Shown here: positions 1-7,363 of the stretch, in pieces
Numbering within the stretch: position 1 is the stretch's first letter
Layout: every line of letters starts with the position of its first letter
Source of the DNA: Planctomycetota bacterium
Lineage (GTDB): Bacteria; Planctomycetota; UBA11346
Assembly (NCBI GenBank): GCA_013816415.1
Contig: JACDEN010000113.1
Coordinates: 1 to 7,683 of the forward strand
DNA length: 7,683 bases
Direction of reading: 5' to 3'
Notes under the pieces: generated by a model
What the model was told of the DNA's origin: nothing
The model's input: only the letters and a program-made list of their open reading frames with translations
Databases searched by the model: none
Position numbers and translations under genes: made by a program

Positions 1-1
1 G

Positions 2-1135
2 CAGTACATCCAGGAGTCGTCGCGCCTGGGCTGGCGGAAGCCGGGACCGGTCACCGTGGGCGGCGACGGCAGTCCGGGATACGAATGCTACGGATGGACG
101 GATGTCCGCGACGGCGGCATCGGCCCGCGTGGACCCAGGGATGCGACCACCGGGTTCCTGCCGGTTCCGAACTGGTGGAGCGGGGGATCCTATCCGGACG
201 ACCGCGTCGTCGATCCCTCCAAAAGTCCGAACAACGAGTTCACCTACAACGAGACCAATCTGCCGGGTGCCGGAGGCCGCCGCTGGCCGTGTCCAGGTTC
301 GGCGACGCGCTGCGACATGTATGTGATGAAGGTGCCTCCGTGCGCGGTGCAGCTGCTGAAATGTCCGAATGCCATCGAGGCCATCCCCGGCGACGACCCG
401 ACGCCGTTGATCGACGGGCCTTACAACCTCGGAAACCATTACTATCACAAATGGCAATACGACGGCGGCGGCGGACCGAGCGGCGAGCCGGCGACTCCCG
501 GCGGTGTCGCGAACGTGCCGTCCGGCAACTGTTCGACGGCCTGGGCGCCCTACCTCGATCAGGCCTGGACGAAGGGCCATCATGCCCTCGATCCGCAGCC
601 GGTGATGGATACCTGGACGGACTTCCGCGCCGGTGATCCATCGCCTCGTCCGAGCTCGACCGCCATGGCCTGGTTCCGCGTCTACCGCGAATTGCCGTCC
701 GATCACGACAACGATGGCAAGCCGTGGTGGGATCACATCCCGATCAAGAGCCACTCCGCCTTCGTCATCACCGCCGGCAGCGGTGGCAGCCGCGGTTTCC
801 GCTTCTGGAACGCTGGCGATGCTGGCTACTCCGCCGATCTCGAGCCGGTCACCGCCCAGGCGTCGGGGCTGTTTCCCGACGAGGCGATCTTCCGCCAGCT
901 GCTGGCGAGCGAGCGCATCCTGTGGTACCGCGTCGAGTGGACAGCGAACTTCGGCGGCGGCGCCGACGCCGCCGAGCATTTCGGCGCCAACCAGTACGAC
1001 AACGGGCCATTTACCTTCACCGCCAACTACCCCACGTCCGAACATCAGGAACCGGCGATCAGCAACCAGGTAGCCTCGTACTTCGGCGCGATCAAGTGGG
1101 TCCAGCGTCTCGAGAAGGACCCGGTCACATGGTGA
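2..1135 (+). CDS. 5'-truncated protein of unknown function, first visible gene of the pseudopilin operon
   Basis: The reading frame is open from the left edge, so the true start lies outside the window; the GTG at 56 is only an internal codon that could be mistaken for a start. About 377 residues are visible. I do not recognise a named family. A DxDxDG stretch (bases 701-718) is followed by a PWWDHIPI segment and then VITAGSGGSRG (764-796). This order resembles the C-terminal 'DPWGNP ... SAGPDG' pattern of GspG-like pseudopilins, and similar motifs occur in the next three genes, so this is probably a large pseudopilin-like protein whose N-terminal signal is cut off. At least six Cys residues in the first half (for example two in PPCAVQLLKCP) would suit disulfides in an extracytoplasmic protein. 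Its last 7 bases overlap the next gene, implying translational coupling. The coding call is firm; the function is an inference from weak motifs and neighbourhood. Confidence 0.8.
   Translation, partial: QYIQESSRLGWRKPGPVTVGGDGSPGYECYGWTDVRDGGIGPRGPRDATTGFLPVPNWWSGGSYPDDRVVDPSKSPNNEFTYNETNLPGAGGRRWPCPGSATRCDMYVMKVPPCAVQLLKCPNAIEAIPGDDPTPLIDGPYNLGNHYYHKWQYDGGGGPSGEPATPGGVANVPSGNCSTAWAPYLDQAWTKGHHALDPQPVMDTWTDFRAGDPSPRPSSTAMAWFRVYRELPSDHDNDGKPWWDHIPIKSHSAFVITAGSGGSRGFRFWNAGDAGYSADLEPVTAQASGLFPDEAIFRQLLASERILWYRVEWTANFGGGADAAEHFGANQYDNGPFTFTANYPTSEHQEPAISNQVASYFGAIKWVQRLEKDPVTW
1115..1119 (+). promoter_or_regulatory. Ribosome binding site for the 1129 start
   Basis: AAGGA lies 9 bases before the ATG at 1129, inside the coding end of the preceding gene. 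It supports starting this prepilin gene at 1129 rather than at the far upstream in-frame start codons, which would add a non-prepilin extension. Confidence 0.65.
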
Positions 1136-2166
1136 TCCGCGTGCGACCAGGGTGCAACGGCTTCACGCTGGTGGAGCTGCTGATCGTCATCGCGATCATC
1201 TCGGTGTTGGTTGGCATGCTGCTGGCGGCGGTCGGACCCATCCGCGAGTCGGTGCGACGGACCAGGACCAGGGCCATCGTCCAGGATATCAACATCGCCT
1301 TGGCCACGATCGCGACCGAAGGTCGTCTGCTCGCGCCGGTCGAGCACCCGATCGCGGCCTCGGCGGCACCGCGCTCGGTGTTCGTGCGCGCGGGGTCCGT
1401 GACGCTGGTCGACCAGACGGCGGCAGCGCTGGTGGCCAAGGATCTGTCGTGGATCGACACGTCGGACCAGTCGCGCGTCCTGTTGTCCACCGATCTCTAT
1501 CAAGGCGGGACCGCGGTCGGGGACTGCCAGCTGCCGTTCGCCTACGGGGTCGAGCGCTCGCGGCTCTCGGTGCTGTCGGCGGCCGACTTGACGGTCACCA
1601 GCTATCTGCGGATGCCCGAGTCGGGTTCGCGGTTTTTCGTCAAGTTGACGGGGATTCTGCAGAAGCCCTACGACAACACCGTCTATCCCGACCGTGAGTT
1701 CCTGTTCCAGCCGCAATTCATGCCGGGGCAGACGCTCGAGTCCGAGTCGAAGAAGAATCTCGAGCAGAACCTGTCCCTGCAGCGGACCGAGATCCTGCAG
1801 AAGGGTGGATTGTTCACCGCCGACCTGGCGGACGGTACGCTGATCGTCGGCGGCCGCCTGTGGACTCCGAATGGCGGACTCAAGCGGACGGTGCCGCTGT
1901 GGGAGCCTGGCTATGTGAAGGATGCCGGCGCCTGGAAACGCTACCGGCTGCGCGGAACCGCGCTCTACGACGCCTGGGGAGACGAGATCCTGGTCTCGCT
2001 GTTGAGCAACGACGCCTACCGGATCGAATCCGCCGGACGCGACGGCGTCGTGAGGTGGTCCCCGGGGATCGATGGCATCTATCAGACCCAGCCCAGCGAC
2101 ACGTCGCCATCCGGCGACGATCGTGATGGCACGCTCGACAATGTGAGCTCAGTCACCAAGGAATAG
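1129..2166 (+). CDS. Large prepilin-like protein (GspG/minor pseudopilin type)
   Basis: This 345-residue protein has a class III prepilin signal: a short basic leader (MVIRVRPGCNG), cleavage expected after Gly11, then FTLVELL with the conserved Glu at mature position 5, and a hydrophobic helix to about residue 36. A prepilin peptidase would cleave on the cytoplasmic side, and the mature protein would be packed into a periplasmic pseudopilus or pilus. The C-terminal part has DAWGDE (281-286), SAGRDG (301-306) and an Asp-rich stretch DDRDGTLD (330-337), matching the GspG-like WG motif, SAGPDG motif and possible C-terminal calcium site. It is more than twice the length of a typical GspG; the extra sequence lies between helix and C-terminal motifs. 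The ATG at 1129 was chosen because it gives a normal leader and has AAGGA 9 bases upstream; the frame is open much further upstream, inside the previous gene. GTG at 1132 is a possible alternative start. Major versus minor pilin role is unresolved. Confidence 0.88.
   Translation: MVIRVRPGCNGFTLVELLIVIAIISVLVGMLLAAVGPIRESVRRTRTRAIVQDINIALATIATEGRLLAPVEHPIAASAAPRSVFVRAGSVTLVDQTAAALVAKDLSWIDTSDQSRVLLSTDLYQGGTAVGDCQLPFAYGVERSRLSVLSAADLTVTSYLRMPESGSRFFVKLTGILQKPYDNTVYPDREFLFQPQFMPGQTLESESKKNLEQNLSLQRTEILQKGGLFTADLADGTLIVGGRLWTPNGGLKRTVPLWEPGYVKDAGAWKRYRLRGTALYDAWGDEILVSLLSNDAYRIESAGRDGVVRWSPGIDGIYQTQPSDTSPSGDDRDGTLDNVSSVTKE
2158..2162 (+). promoter_or_regulatory. Ribosome binding site for the GTG start at 2169
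   Basis: AAGGA, overlapping the last codons of the preceding gene, lies 6 bases before the GTG at 2169. Together with the prepilin leader that immediately follows, it fixes this non-ATG start. Confidence 0.65.
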
Positions 2167-2168
2167 CC

Positions 2169-3428
2169 GTGAACCGGACCCGCGCGTTTACGCTGATCGA
2201 ATTGCTGATGGTCCTGGCGATCATCATGATCCTCGCCTCGATGTTGCTGGTCGGCATCCCGCACATGCTCTTCGTCGCCAAGGCGCTGGACACCGAGCAG
2301 CGCATGGAGTCGGTGCTCAATGGCATCCAGCTCGCCGGGCATGCCGATGGCGACATCGCGTACTCGGTCCAGAGGACGGGCATGGGCGATGATTTCACCT
2401 GGAGCAGCCTGCGCACGGCCATCGAGCGCTTCAAGGCGCAGGGGACGCTGCAGTCGCAGAAGGATGACCTGCCGCCGAACATCAAGCTGCGCATCGCCGG
2501 CCCGCCGCAGATGGCGAGCCCCAATTTCAGGATCGACAACCAGATCTGCTGGCTGCTGCGCGATTCGACCGGGACCGAGGTCAAGACCGGCGGGTGGAAG
2601 GTCGGCGCCGACGACTACTATTCGGACTCGCGCTGGAACCCGATCGCACCGCGTAGCGGCGAGAGCCTCGAACTGACCATGGAGGTCCTGCCGGACACCC
2701 AGCAGCCCACCGCGTGGTACCTGACGCGCTGGCCGACGCTGGTCGAGACCGGTGTCGCCCCGACTCTCAATCAGACCAGTTGGCCGGCGAGCGACTGGGA
2801 CAAGCCGTCGCCAGGCGTCATCCCTCCGATCTGGTCGTCGCCATGGGGCCGCCCGATCCTCAGCCGCAGCGGTGAGCTGATCGAAAAGCAGTACGATCAG
2901 CATTCGCTCGATCAGCTGTCGCCGCTGTACACCATCAGGATGCTGCAGATGGCCGGGGTCCTCGAGCCAGGCTCCGCCGGCGCGGATTCCTATCGCACCG
3001 ACCGTGGACGGAATCGGCGGTGGAACGATCGGTGGGGACATCCGCTGGTCGTGACCGCCGCGGTGTTCCTTCCGCCGCGGTACGATTTCGGTACCCGCCC
3101 AGACGGCACACCCGAGGACAGCGTCGATCTGCGGGGCGGCCGCGATTTCCTGCTGCGCAAGGCGAAGGAGCATTATTCTTATTCGCGGGCGGTCTACCTG
3201 TCGGTCGGTGCGATCGGACCGAAATTGCGGACGCCGCTGCCGGCGAGCTGGATCCCCGCCAACGATGCGGTCAACCTGCGAAACCTGTGGCTGCAGATCC
3301 GCGATGTCACCGAGGCGTCGAAATGGAATCAGGACTCGTTCAGCAAACCGGTATGGAAGGGCGGGATGAAGCGCGGCAGGAATGGCGAGGAGCGCTGCTT
3401 CGTGAAATCGCCGGTGGAGGTCAAATGA
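2169..3428 (+). CDS. Very large prepilin-like protein (minor pseudopilin candidate)
   Basis: The 419-residue product starts with MNRTRA, then FTLIELL and a hydrophobic helix to about residue 35, a class III prepilin signal with Glu at mature position 5. The residue before the cleavage site is Ala6 rather than the usual Gly. The start is GTG at 2169, two bases after the previous stop, with AAGGA six bases upstream. The body is unusually long. It contains two separate WG motifs, SPWGRP (224-229) and DRWGHP (287-292), the second followed by a hydrophobic strand and later YLSVGAIGP (343-351), the place where GspG-like proteins have 'YSAGPDG'. Size and operon position fit a minor pseudopilin of GspK-like bulk, but I see no sequence likeness to GspK itself. 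The first WG motif could be coincidental. The prepilin call is secure; the specific role is unknown. Confidence 0.87.
   Translation: MNRTRAFTLIELLMVLAIIMILASMLLVGIPHMLFVAKALDTEQRMESVLNGIQLAGHADGDIAYSVQRTGMGDDFTWSSLRTAIERFKAQGTLQSQKDDLPPNIKLRIAGPPQMASPNFRIDNQICWLLRDSTGTEVKTGGWKVGADDYYSDSRWNPIAPRSGESLELTMEVLPDTQQPTAWYLTRWPTLVETGVAPTLNQTSWPASDWDKPSPGVIPPIWSSPWGRPILSRSGELIEKQYDQHSLDQLSPLYTIRMLQMAGVLEPGSAGADSYRTDRGRNRRWNDRWGHPLVVTAAVFLPPRYDFGTRPDGTPEDSVDLRGGRDFLLRKAKEHYSYSRAVYLSVGAIGPKLRTPLPASWIPANDAVNLRNLWLQIRDVTEASKWNQDSFSKPVWKGGMKRGRNGEERCFVKSPVEVK
3416..3421 (+). promoter_or_regulatory. Ribosome binding site for the 3425 start
   Basis: GGAGGT lies 3 bases before the ATG at 3425, closer than usual, although counting from GGAGG gives 4. 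The start overlaps the upstream stop as ATGA, so reinitiation by terminating ribosomes is likely to matter as much as this site. Confidence 0.6.
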
Positions 3429-4045
3429 CCCATCGTCGACGCGGCGCGTTCACGCTCATCGAGGTCCTGGTGGTGGTCGCCATCATCGGCGCGCTGATGG
3501 GCATGCTGATACCCGCGCTGAACATCCTGAGGAACCGCCAGCGGGCTGCCGAAACGCGCAATGTGATGAATCACCTCGCGCTGGCGATCTCGAACTACCT
3601 GGCGACCTATGCGGTGCTCGGCGAACCCTCCGGCATCCCCTTCGAGTCGAAACCGTGGCTGTTCCTCGCCGTGCGCCAGCTCGCCAACGGCGCCGTGCCG
3701 ATGGTCGATCTCACGGCGAAGTCCCTCACCACCGCCGCCGGGGTTCCGGTGGCGGCGGTCACAGACGGCGAGGTCATCGTCGATTCCTGGCACCAACCCC
3801 TGGTCTGGGCCGCGGTCCAGGATCCCTCGCCGGCTGCCGCGCAATTCACCCGCGCGATCGCCATGGTCAGCCAGGCCGGATCCAAGTCCGCCCCCAAGGA
3901 TGACATCATCCTCATGTACTCGAACGACGGCGGCGCGTGGCGGACGCTGTCATGGCCCGAGCTGTGCGAGCTCGCGGGGAAGAATACGACGGGCGAGGAG
4001 AAGGCCGCTGCGCTGCTGGTTCCGAAGATCCAGGCGGCCTGGTGA
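3425..4045 (+). CDS. Small prepilin-like protein (pseudopilin)
   Basis: The 206-residue product has a basic leader (MTHRRRGA), then FTLIEVL, a prepilin signal with Glu13 at mature position 5 if cleavage follows Ala8, and a hydrophobic helix to about residue 35. It is closest in length to a classical pseudopilin. After the helix comes a helical stretch rich in Arg and Asn (NILRNRQRAAETRN), as in pilin N-terminal spines. The C-terminal half has VDSWHQPLVW (119-128), equivalent to the 'DPWGNP' element but with His-Gln instead of Gly-Asn, and a later KDDIILMYSNDGG stretch in place of SAGPDG. The ATG overlaps the previous stop codon as ATGA, and GGAGGT lies just upstream. This is the last gene of the set; its stop is 20 bases from the stop of the convergent gene. 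The partner complex cannot be identified here. Confidence 0.88.
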   Translation: MTHRRRGAFTLIEVLVVVAIIGALMGMLIPALNILRNRQRAAETRNVMNHLALAISNYLATYAVLGEPSGIPFESKPWLFLAVRQLANGAVPMVDLTAKSLTTAAGVPVAAVTDGEVIVDSWHQPLVWAAVQDPSPAAAQFTRAIAMVSQAGSKSAPKDDIILMYSNDGGAWRTLSWPELCELAGKNTTGEEKAAALLVPKIQAAW

Positions 4046-4065
4046 TTTGATCCAGTCGCACGCGA

Positions 4066-7000
4066 TCACTGCGCGGGTTCGGTGATTTCGATGCGCGTAT
4101 CCCGCCCGAATGGACCGTGGACGACCTGGACGTGGTTCCCTGGCCAGGTGACGGTGATCTCTTCTGCATCGGCCTTGGCGCCGAGCCCGAAGGTGTGGAC
4201 GGCGTCGCACTGCGAGAGGAAGTTGACGCCGCAGTCGATCTGATGCAGCGATACGCTGCCATCGCTGCGCTTGAGCCGGATCACGGCGCCGATGCCGAAG
4301 CGGTTGGTCCTGGTTCCTATCAAGGCGACCTTGAGCCAATGGTTCTTCTGCTCGTTCATGTTGGCGAGGACGCGCGCCGGCATGTGGAAGTCGGTGACGA
4401 TGAGATCAGCGCGGCCGGTTCCGGTGAGGTCGACAGCCGCCGAGGTCCTGCTGTTGCCCTTGTAGGATTCAGCGCTCGGGAGATTCGACAGGAAGTAGCG
4501 GTTCGCCTGCCTCAGGTAGAAATGGTTCTGCTGGTTCTCGGCGGTCGTCCCATCGCGCCAGCCATTGCACAGGTACATGTCCTCGTCGCCGTCGTTCTCG
4601 TAATCGAAGAACGTCGCTCCCCACGACCAGCCACGATCGGCCGGTTCGAACCAGGTATCCTGGACCTGGCTGAAATGCGAGCCGTCGTTGCGGAACAGCT
4701 GGTTGGTGGCGATGTAGAACAGCGAATCGACGGTGCGGTAATCCATCACGATCTGGGAGGTGGCTTCCGGGAAGACGAAGCCGATCGATTTCGAGAAGGT
4801 GTTGATCTGGCTGATGTAGATGTCCATGCGGCCGTCGCCGTCGACATCGACCACGCTGGCGCTCATCGAATCCCCGCGGTCGTCGCGGTCGATCCAGGGG
4901 TGATCCTCCGAGAAGACGCCGTTGCCCCGGTTGATGTACAGATTGTCGTAGCGGAAATCATTGGCGACGAACAGGTCCATCAGCCCGTCGCCATTCACAT
5001 CGATGGCGGATGACGCGAGCGAGAATCCGTCGTTGGCGGTGCCCGATGCCAGGCTGACGTCCTCGAAGCGGCCATTGCCGAGATTGTGGAACATCTGATT
5101 GGGGGATCCGTTCCTCCCGTCCAAGGACCGCCGTTGGGCGCCGTAGCGGCTGATATAGATGTCGAGGTATTCATCGTTGTCGTAGTCGAAGCAGAGGGCG
5201 CTCAAGGCATCCTTGCCGATGTCCAGTCCGGACGCTTGGGTGACATCATCGAAGTCGCCCGAGGGATTCTGATGGTAGAGATGCGAGGAGAGGACGGCGT
5301 GGACGATCAGCAGATCCAGCCGTCCATCGTTATCATAATCGACGAGCAGCGCATGGTGGGCGTCATCGGTGTCGTCATCGATCGGGTGCAGGCGCGCGGT
5401 GACGTCCTCGAACCGCCGATCGCCGATATTCCGGTACAAACGATTCCCCCCATTGCCGGGCAGGAAGATATCAGTCCGGCCATCCGAGTCGAAATCGCCG
5501 ACAGCGATGCCGGACCCGGTATCGGTGATGAGATTCAATTCTCCGTTGATGAAATCCGGTCGCTGTGGCCCCGGTCCCGGCGACCCTGGCGGTCCCGTGG
5601 GTCCCGATGATCGCAGCGGCCCTGCTTCGCCGGACTGCCCGGGCCCTGGCGGTCCCGGCCGTGCCGGCATCGGATGGGGAACAGAGGGGTGGTCAGAGCG
5701 TTTGAAGAAGAGGCCACTCTGGGCGGTGACGTCCTTGAAGAGGGGTGAGGCATATGACGCCATGAGGCGCGCCTTCTCCGCGCGATCCTTCGGTGTCCAG
5801 CGCATCCGCGCGGATTCCGACCGTCCGAACGTGATCCCGGCGAGCGACGCCGCGCAGGTGTCTCCGCTGATCGTCGCGACCCCATCCGCGCGGGCTGCCG
5901 CCTCGCAGCGGCGGATGAACAGCATCAGCAGTTCGGACATCCGATCGGCCATCAGCTCGGCGGCGAAGGGGTCGAGCGGCAGCGCCTGAGCCTCCTGCCA
6001 CTCCTCCTCCATGATCGACCAGTGCACCGTCGAATCGCGGATCGCGTCGAGCTCCCAGTCGAGCATGACGATCCGGTCGGTGATGGTGGGATCAGCCGGC
6101 GCATGGACGAGGACGAGGATGTCGCCGTTGACCAGGATCTGGTGGGGAAAGATGCGGTCGAGCCCTGCCGACACCTCGGTCAGGCCGAGGTAGCGCGCCT
6201 GGTCGGGCTGGTCGCCGGCGATCTGACGGATGAACCCACGCGCAGACCTTCTCAATTCTCGGTAGCCGCCGGCATCGAACGGGATCTTGGTGAAGCGGTT
6301 GATCAGGCCGAGCTGGATGTCCTCGCTCGAACCGCCCTCCGGCCAGATGCGCTTGTTCCACGACCGCAGCGAGACGACCTTGCGTTGGATGTTGAGCGCC
6401 GTGAGTTCGCGCAGGACCATCGGCGGCTCCGCGGTCCCGCGGCTGGCTTCCGGCGCTGGCTCAGATCCGACATCGAGAGCCAGGTCGCTGGCGATCGCCA
6501 CGAGCGCGTCCCGCACATCCTCCTCCTCGACCGCCAGGTTCTCGTGCGCCGCGGCCGACCTGCTCGCTGCGGTGATGAAGGAGACGGTCATCACGGTCGC
6601 GGCGGCCGCGAGCGAATTCACTCCCGCGTCGCTGAGCGGACAGATGTCGATGGGACGGCCGGCGAAGACGCCGGATCCTGCGATCGCATCCGCGGTGATC
6701 GCGTAGATGGAGCGCTTATTCTCGGTGATGCGGTGGTAGTCCCGATTCATCACCGAGCACACCGGATCGTCGCCATAGAACGGGACCGCCGCGGTCATCA
6801 GCGAGACCGCCGCCTTTTCCGCTTTCGGCAGCGCCGATTCGATCTGCGCCGCGGTCAGCGGTCCTGAGGCTTCTTGCGAGGCCTTCCGCCACACCGCGTA
6901 CACCAGCCGCTTGCACGCCTCGATCTTCGCCAGCGCGACCGCTTCCGGGATCCGGCGATTGGCGAAATGGGCGTCCATGAGGCGGACGGTCGTCCAGCAC

Positions 7001-7260
7001 GTGGCGTCCTTGGCCGACTCCTGGACGTTGATCACGTCGATCAATGTGCGCGCCGAGGCGATGAGCTGATCCGGCGTCGCCGCCGCCGCCGGTGGCCTCA
7101 AAGGCGGAAGGGGCGGCCGCACCGGCGCGGCAGGACTCTCAGCCTGGGCGTGGTCGCCGCCGCCGCCGGTGGGCACCGGACCATCCGCTCCTCCGCGGCG
7201 CATGAGTACCGCGAGCGCAACGATCCCGATCATGACCAGAAGGGCGGCAATCACTTTCAT
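4066..7260 (-). CDS. CRTAC1-type FG-GAP (VCBS) repeat protein with ASPIC/UnbV C-terminal domain and novel N-terminal region
   Basis: The 1064-residue product has a hydrophobic segment at 3-20, followed by Arg21-Arg22 with no clear signal-peptidase site and no lipobox, so an anchored extracytoplasmic protein is likely. Residues 43-65 are Pro/Ala-rich, and 62-500 are an unrecognised, mostly helical region. FKDVTAQSGLFF (508-519) is the strand that opens CRTAC1 propellers, but a collagen-like insert (536-565) follows it. The propeller has Ca-binding-like loops at 589-597, 641-649, 692-700, 754-762, 805-813, 886-894 and a degenerate one at 944-952. Residues 973-1060 are an ASPIC/UnbV domain (NRFGIGA 986-992, FGLG 1024-1027, TWPG 1038-1041). 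CRTAC1-like proteins are extracellular or periplasmic and are usually of unknown biochemical role; adhesion or ligand binding is the common guess. The ATG at 7260 directly precedes the membrane segment but has no Shine-Dalgarno. The gene is convergent to the pseudopilin set, so not in its operon. Confidence 0.93.
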   Translation of the reverse strand: MKVIAALLVMIGIVALAVLMRRGGADGPVPTGGGGDHAQAESPAAPVRPPLPPLRPPAAAATPDQLIASARTLIDVINVQESAKDATCWTTVRLMDAHFANRRIPEAVALAKIEACKRLVYAVWRKASQEASGPLTAAQIESALPKAEKAAVSLMTAAVPFYGDDPVCSVMNRDYHRITENKRSIYAITADAIAGSGVFAGRPIDICPLSDAGVNSLAAAATVMTVSFITAASRSAAAHENLAVEEEDVRDALVAIASDLALDVGSEPAPEASRGTAEPPMVLRELTALNIQRKVVSLRSWNKRIWPEGGSSEDIQLGLINRFTKIPFDAGGYRELRRSARGFIRQIAGDQPDQARYLGLTEVSAGLDRIFPHQILVNGDILVLVHAPADPTITDRIVMLDWELDAIRDSTVHWSIMEEEWQEAQALPLDPFAAELMADRMSELLMLFIRRCEAAARADGVATISGDTCAASLAGITFGRSESARMRWTPKDRAEKARLMASYASPLFKDVTAQSGLFFKRSDHPSVPHPMPARPGPPGPGQSGEAGPLRSSGPTGPPGSPGPGPQRPDFINGELNLITDTGSGIAVGDFDSDGRTDIFLPGNGGNRLYRNIGDRRFEDVTARLHPIDDDTDDAHHALLVDYDNDGRLDLLIVHAVLSSHLYHQNPSGDFDDVTQASGLDIGKDALSALCFDYDNDEYLDIYISRYGAQRRSLDGRNGSPNQMFHNLGNGRFEDVSLASGTANDGFSLASSAIDVNGDGLMDLFVANDFRYDNLYINRGNGVFSEDHPWIDRDDRGDSMSASVVDVDGDGRMDIYISQINTFSKSIGFVFPEATSQIVMDYRTVDSLFYIATNQLFRNDGSHFSQVQDTWFEPADRGWSWGATFFDYENDGDEDMYLCNGWRDGTTAENQQNHFYLRQANRYFLSNLPSAESYKGNSRTSAAVDLTGTGRADLIVTDFHMPARVLANMNEQKNHWLKVALIGTRTNRFGIGAVIRLKRSDGSVSLHQIDCGVNFLSQCDAVHTFGLGAKADAEEITVTWPGNHVQVVHGPFGRDTRIEITEPAQ
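5566..5655 (-). other. Collagen-like Gly-Pro-rich insert inside the FG-GAP protein
   Basis: Residues 536-565 of the minus-strand protein contain Gly-X-Y triplets (GPP, GEA, GPL, GPT, GPP, GSP, GPG) broken by short interruptions such as QS and RSS. The codons are mostly GGx-CCx, so the DNA is internally repetitive. The stretch lies between the conserved strand DVTAQSGL and the first FG-GAP blade, where family members normally have a short loop. About seven to eight triplets is short for a stable triple helix, so it may simply be a flexible Pro/Gly linker. Confidence 0.7.
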
Positions 7261-7363
7261 CGCGGTTTTTTTACGCCGGTGTCACGGAATCGACACCATC
7301 AATCCTGCCATGACCGGCGCCGTGAACCGACCGCGTTGTCCTACCCAACCATTCGCCGAAAAC
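7261..7363 (-). promoter_or_regulatory. Leader/promoter region of the FG-GAP protein gene, no clear promoter seen
   Basis: This stretch must carry the 5' end of the minus-strand transcript unless transcription starts within the repeat array. Read on the minus strand, an A7 tract (7272 down to 7266) sits 6 to 12 bases before the ATG, and no Shine-Dalgarno sequence is present, unlike the genes of the plus-strand set. I could not find a convincing -35/-10 pair. An inverted repeat lies at 7278-7297. No ORF or RNA gene is apparent. Confidence 0.4.
7278..7297. repeat. Short inverted repeat upstream of the FG-GAP protein gene
   Basis: GGTGTC and GACACC form perfect 6-base arms around an 8-base spacer, 17 bases upstream of the start codon at 7260. 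The position would suit an operator or a small leader hairpin, but arms of this size are not rare by chance in GC-rich DNA. No regulator gene is in the window. Confidence 0.3.

Noticed and set aside
724..1128. N-terminal extension of the 1129 gene back to 724
   Set aside because: It would overlap the upstream gene by about 400 bases and bury the prepilin signal in the interior; the ATG at 1129 has a good ribosome binding site.
2082..3173. A 363-codon minus-strand open frame opposite the 2169 prepilin gene
   Set aside because: The plus strand has a prepilin signal, a ribosome binding site and operon continuity; the minus frame has no recognisable motif and is a typical GC-rich shadow.
4041..4090. 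Terminator between the convergent genes
   Set aside because: GGTGATTT occurs at 4041 and 4081 and either could pair weakly with ATCAC near 4065-4069, but stems are about 5 bases and no T-tract follows on either strand.
4117..5013. A 298-codon plus-strand open frame opposite the FG-GAP gene
   Set aside because: It is antisense to clearly conserved FG-GAP and UnbV coding sequence, and its Val/Asp-rich translation is what the complement of Asp- and Gly-rich loops gives in GC-rich DNA.
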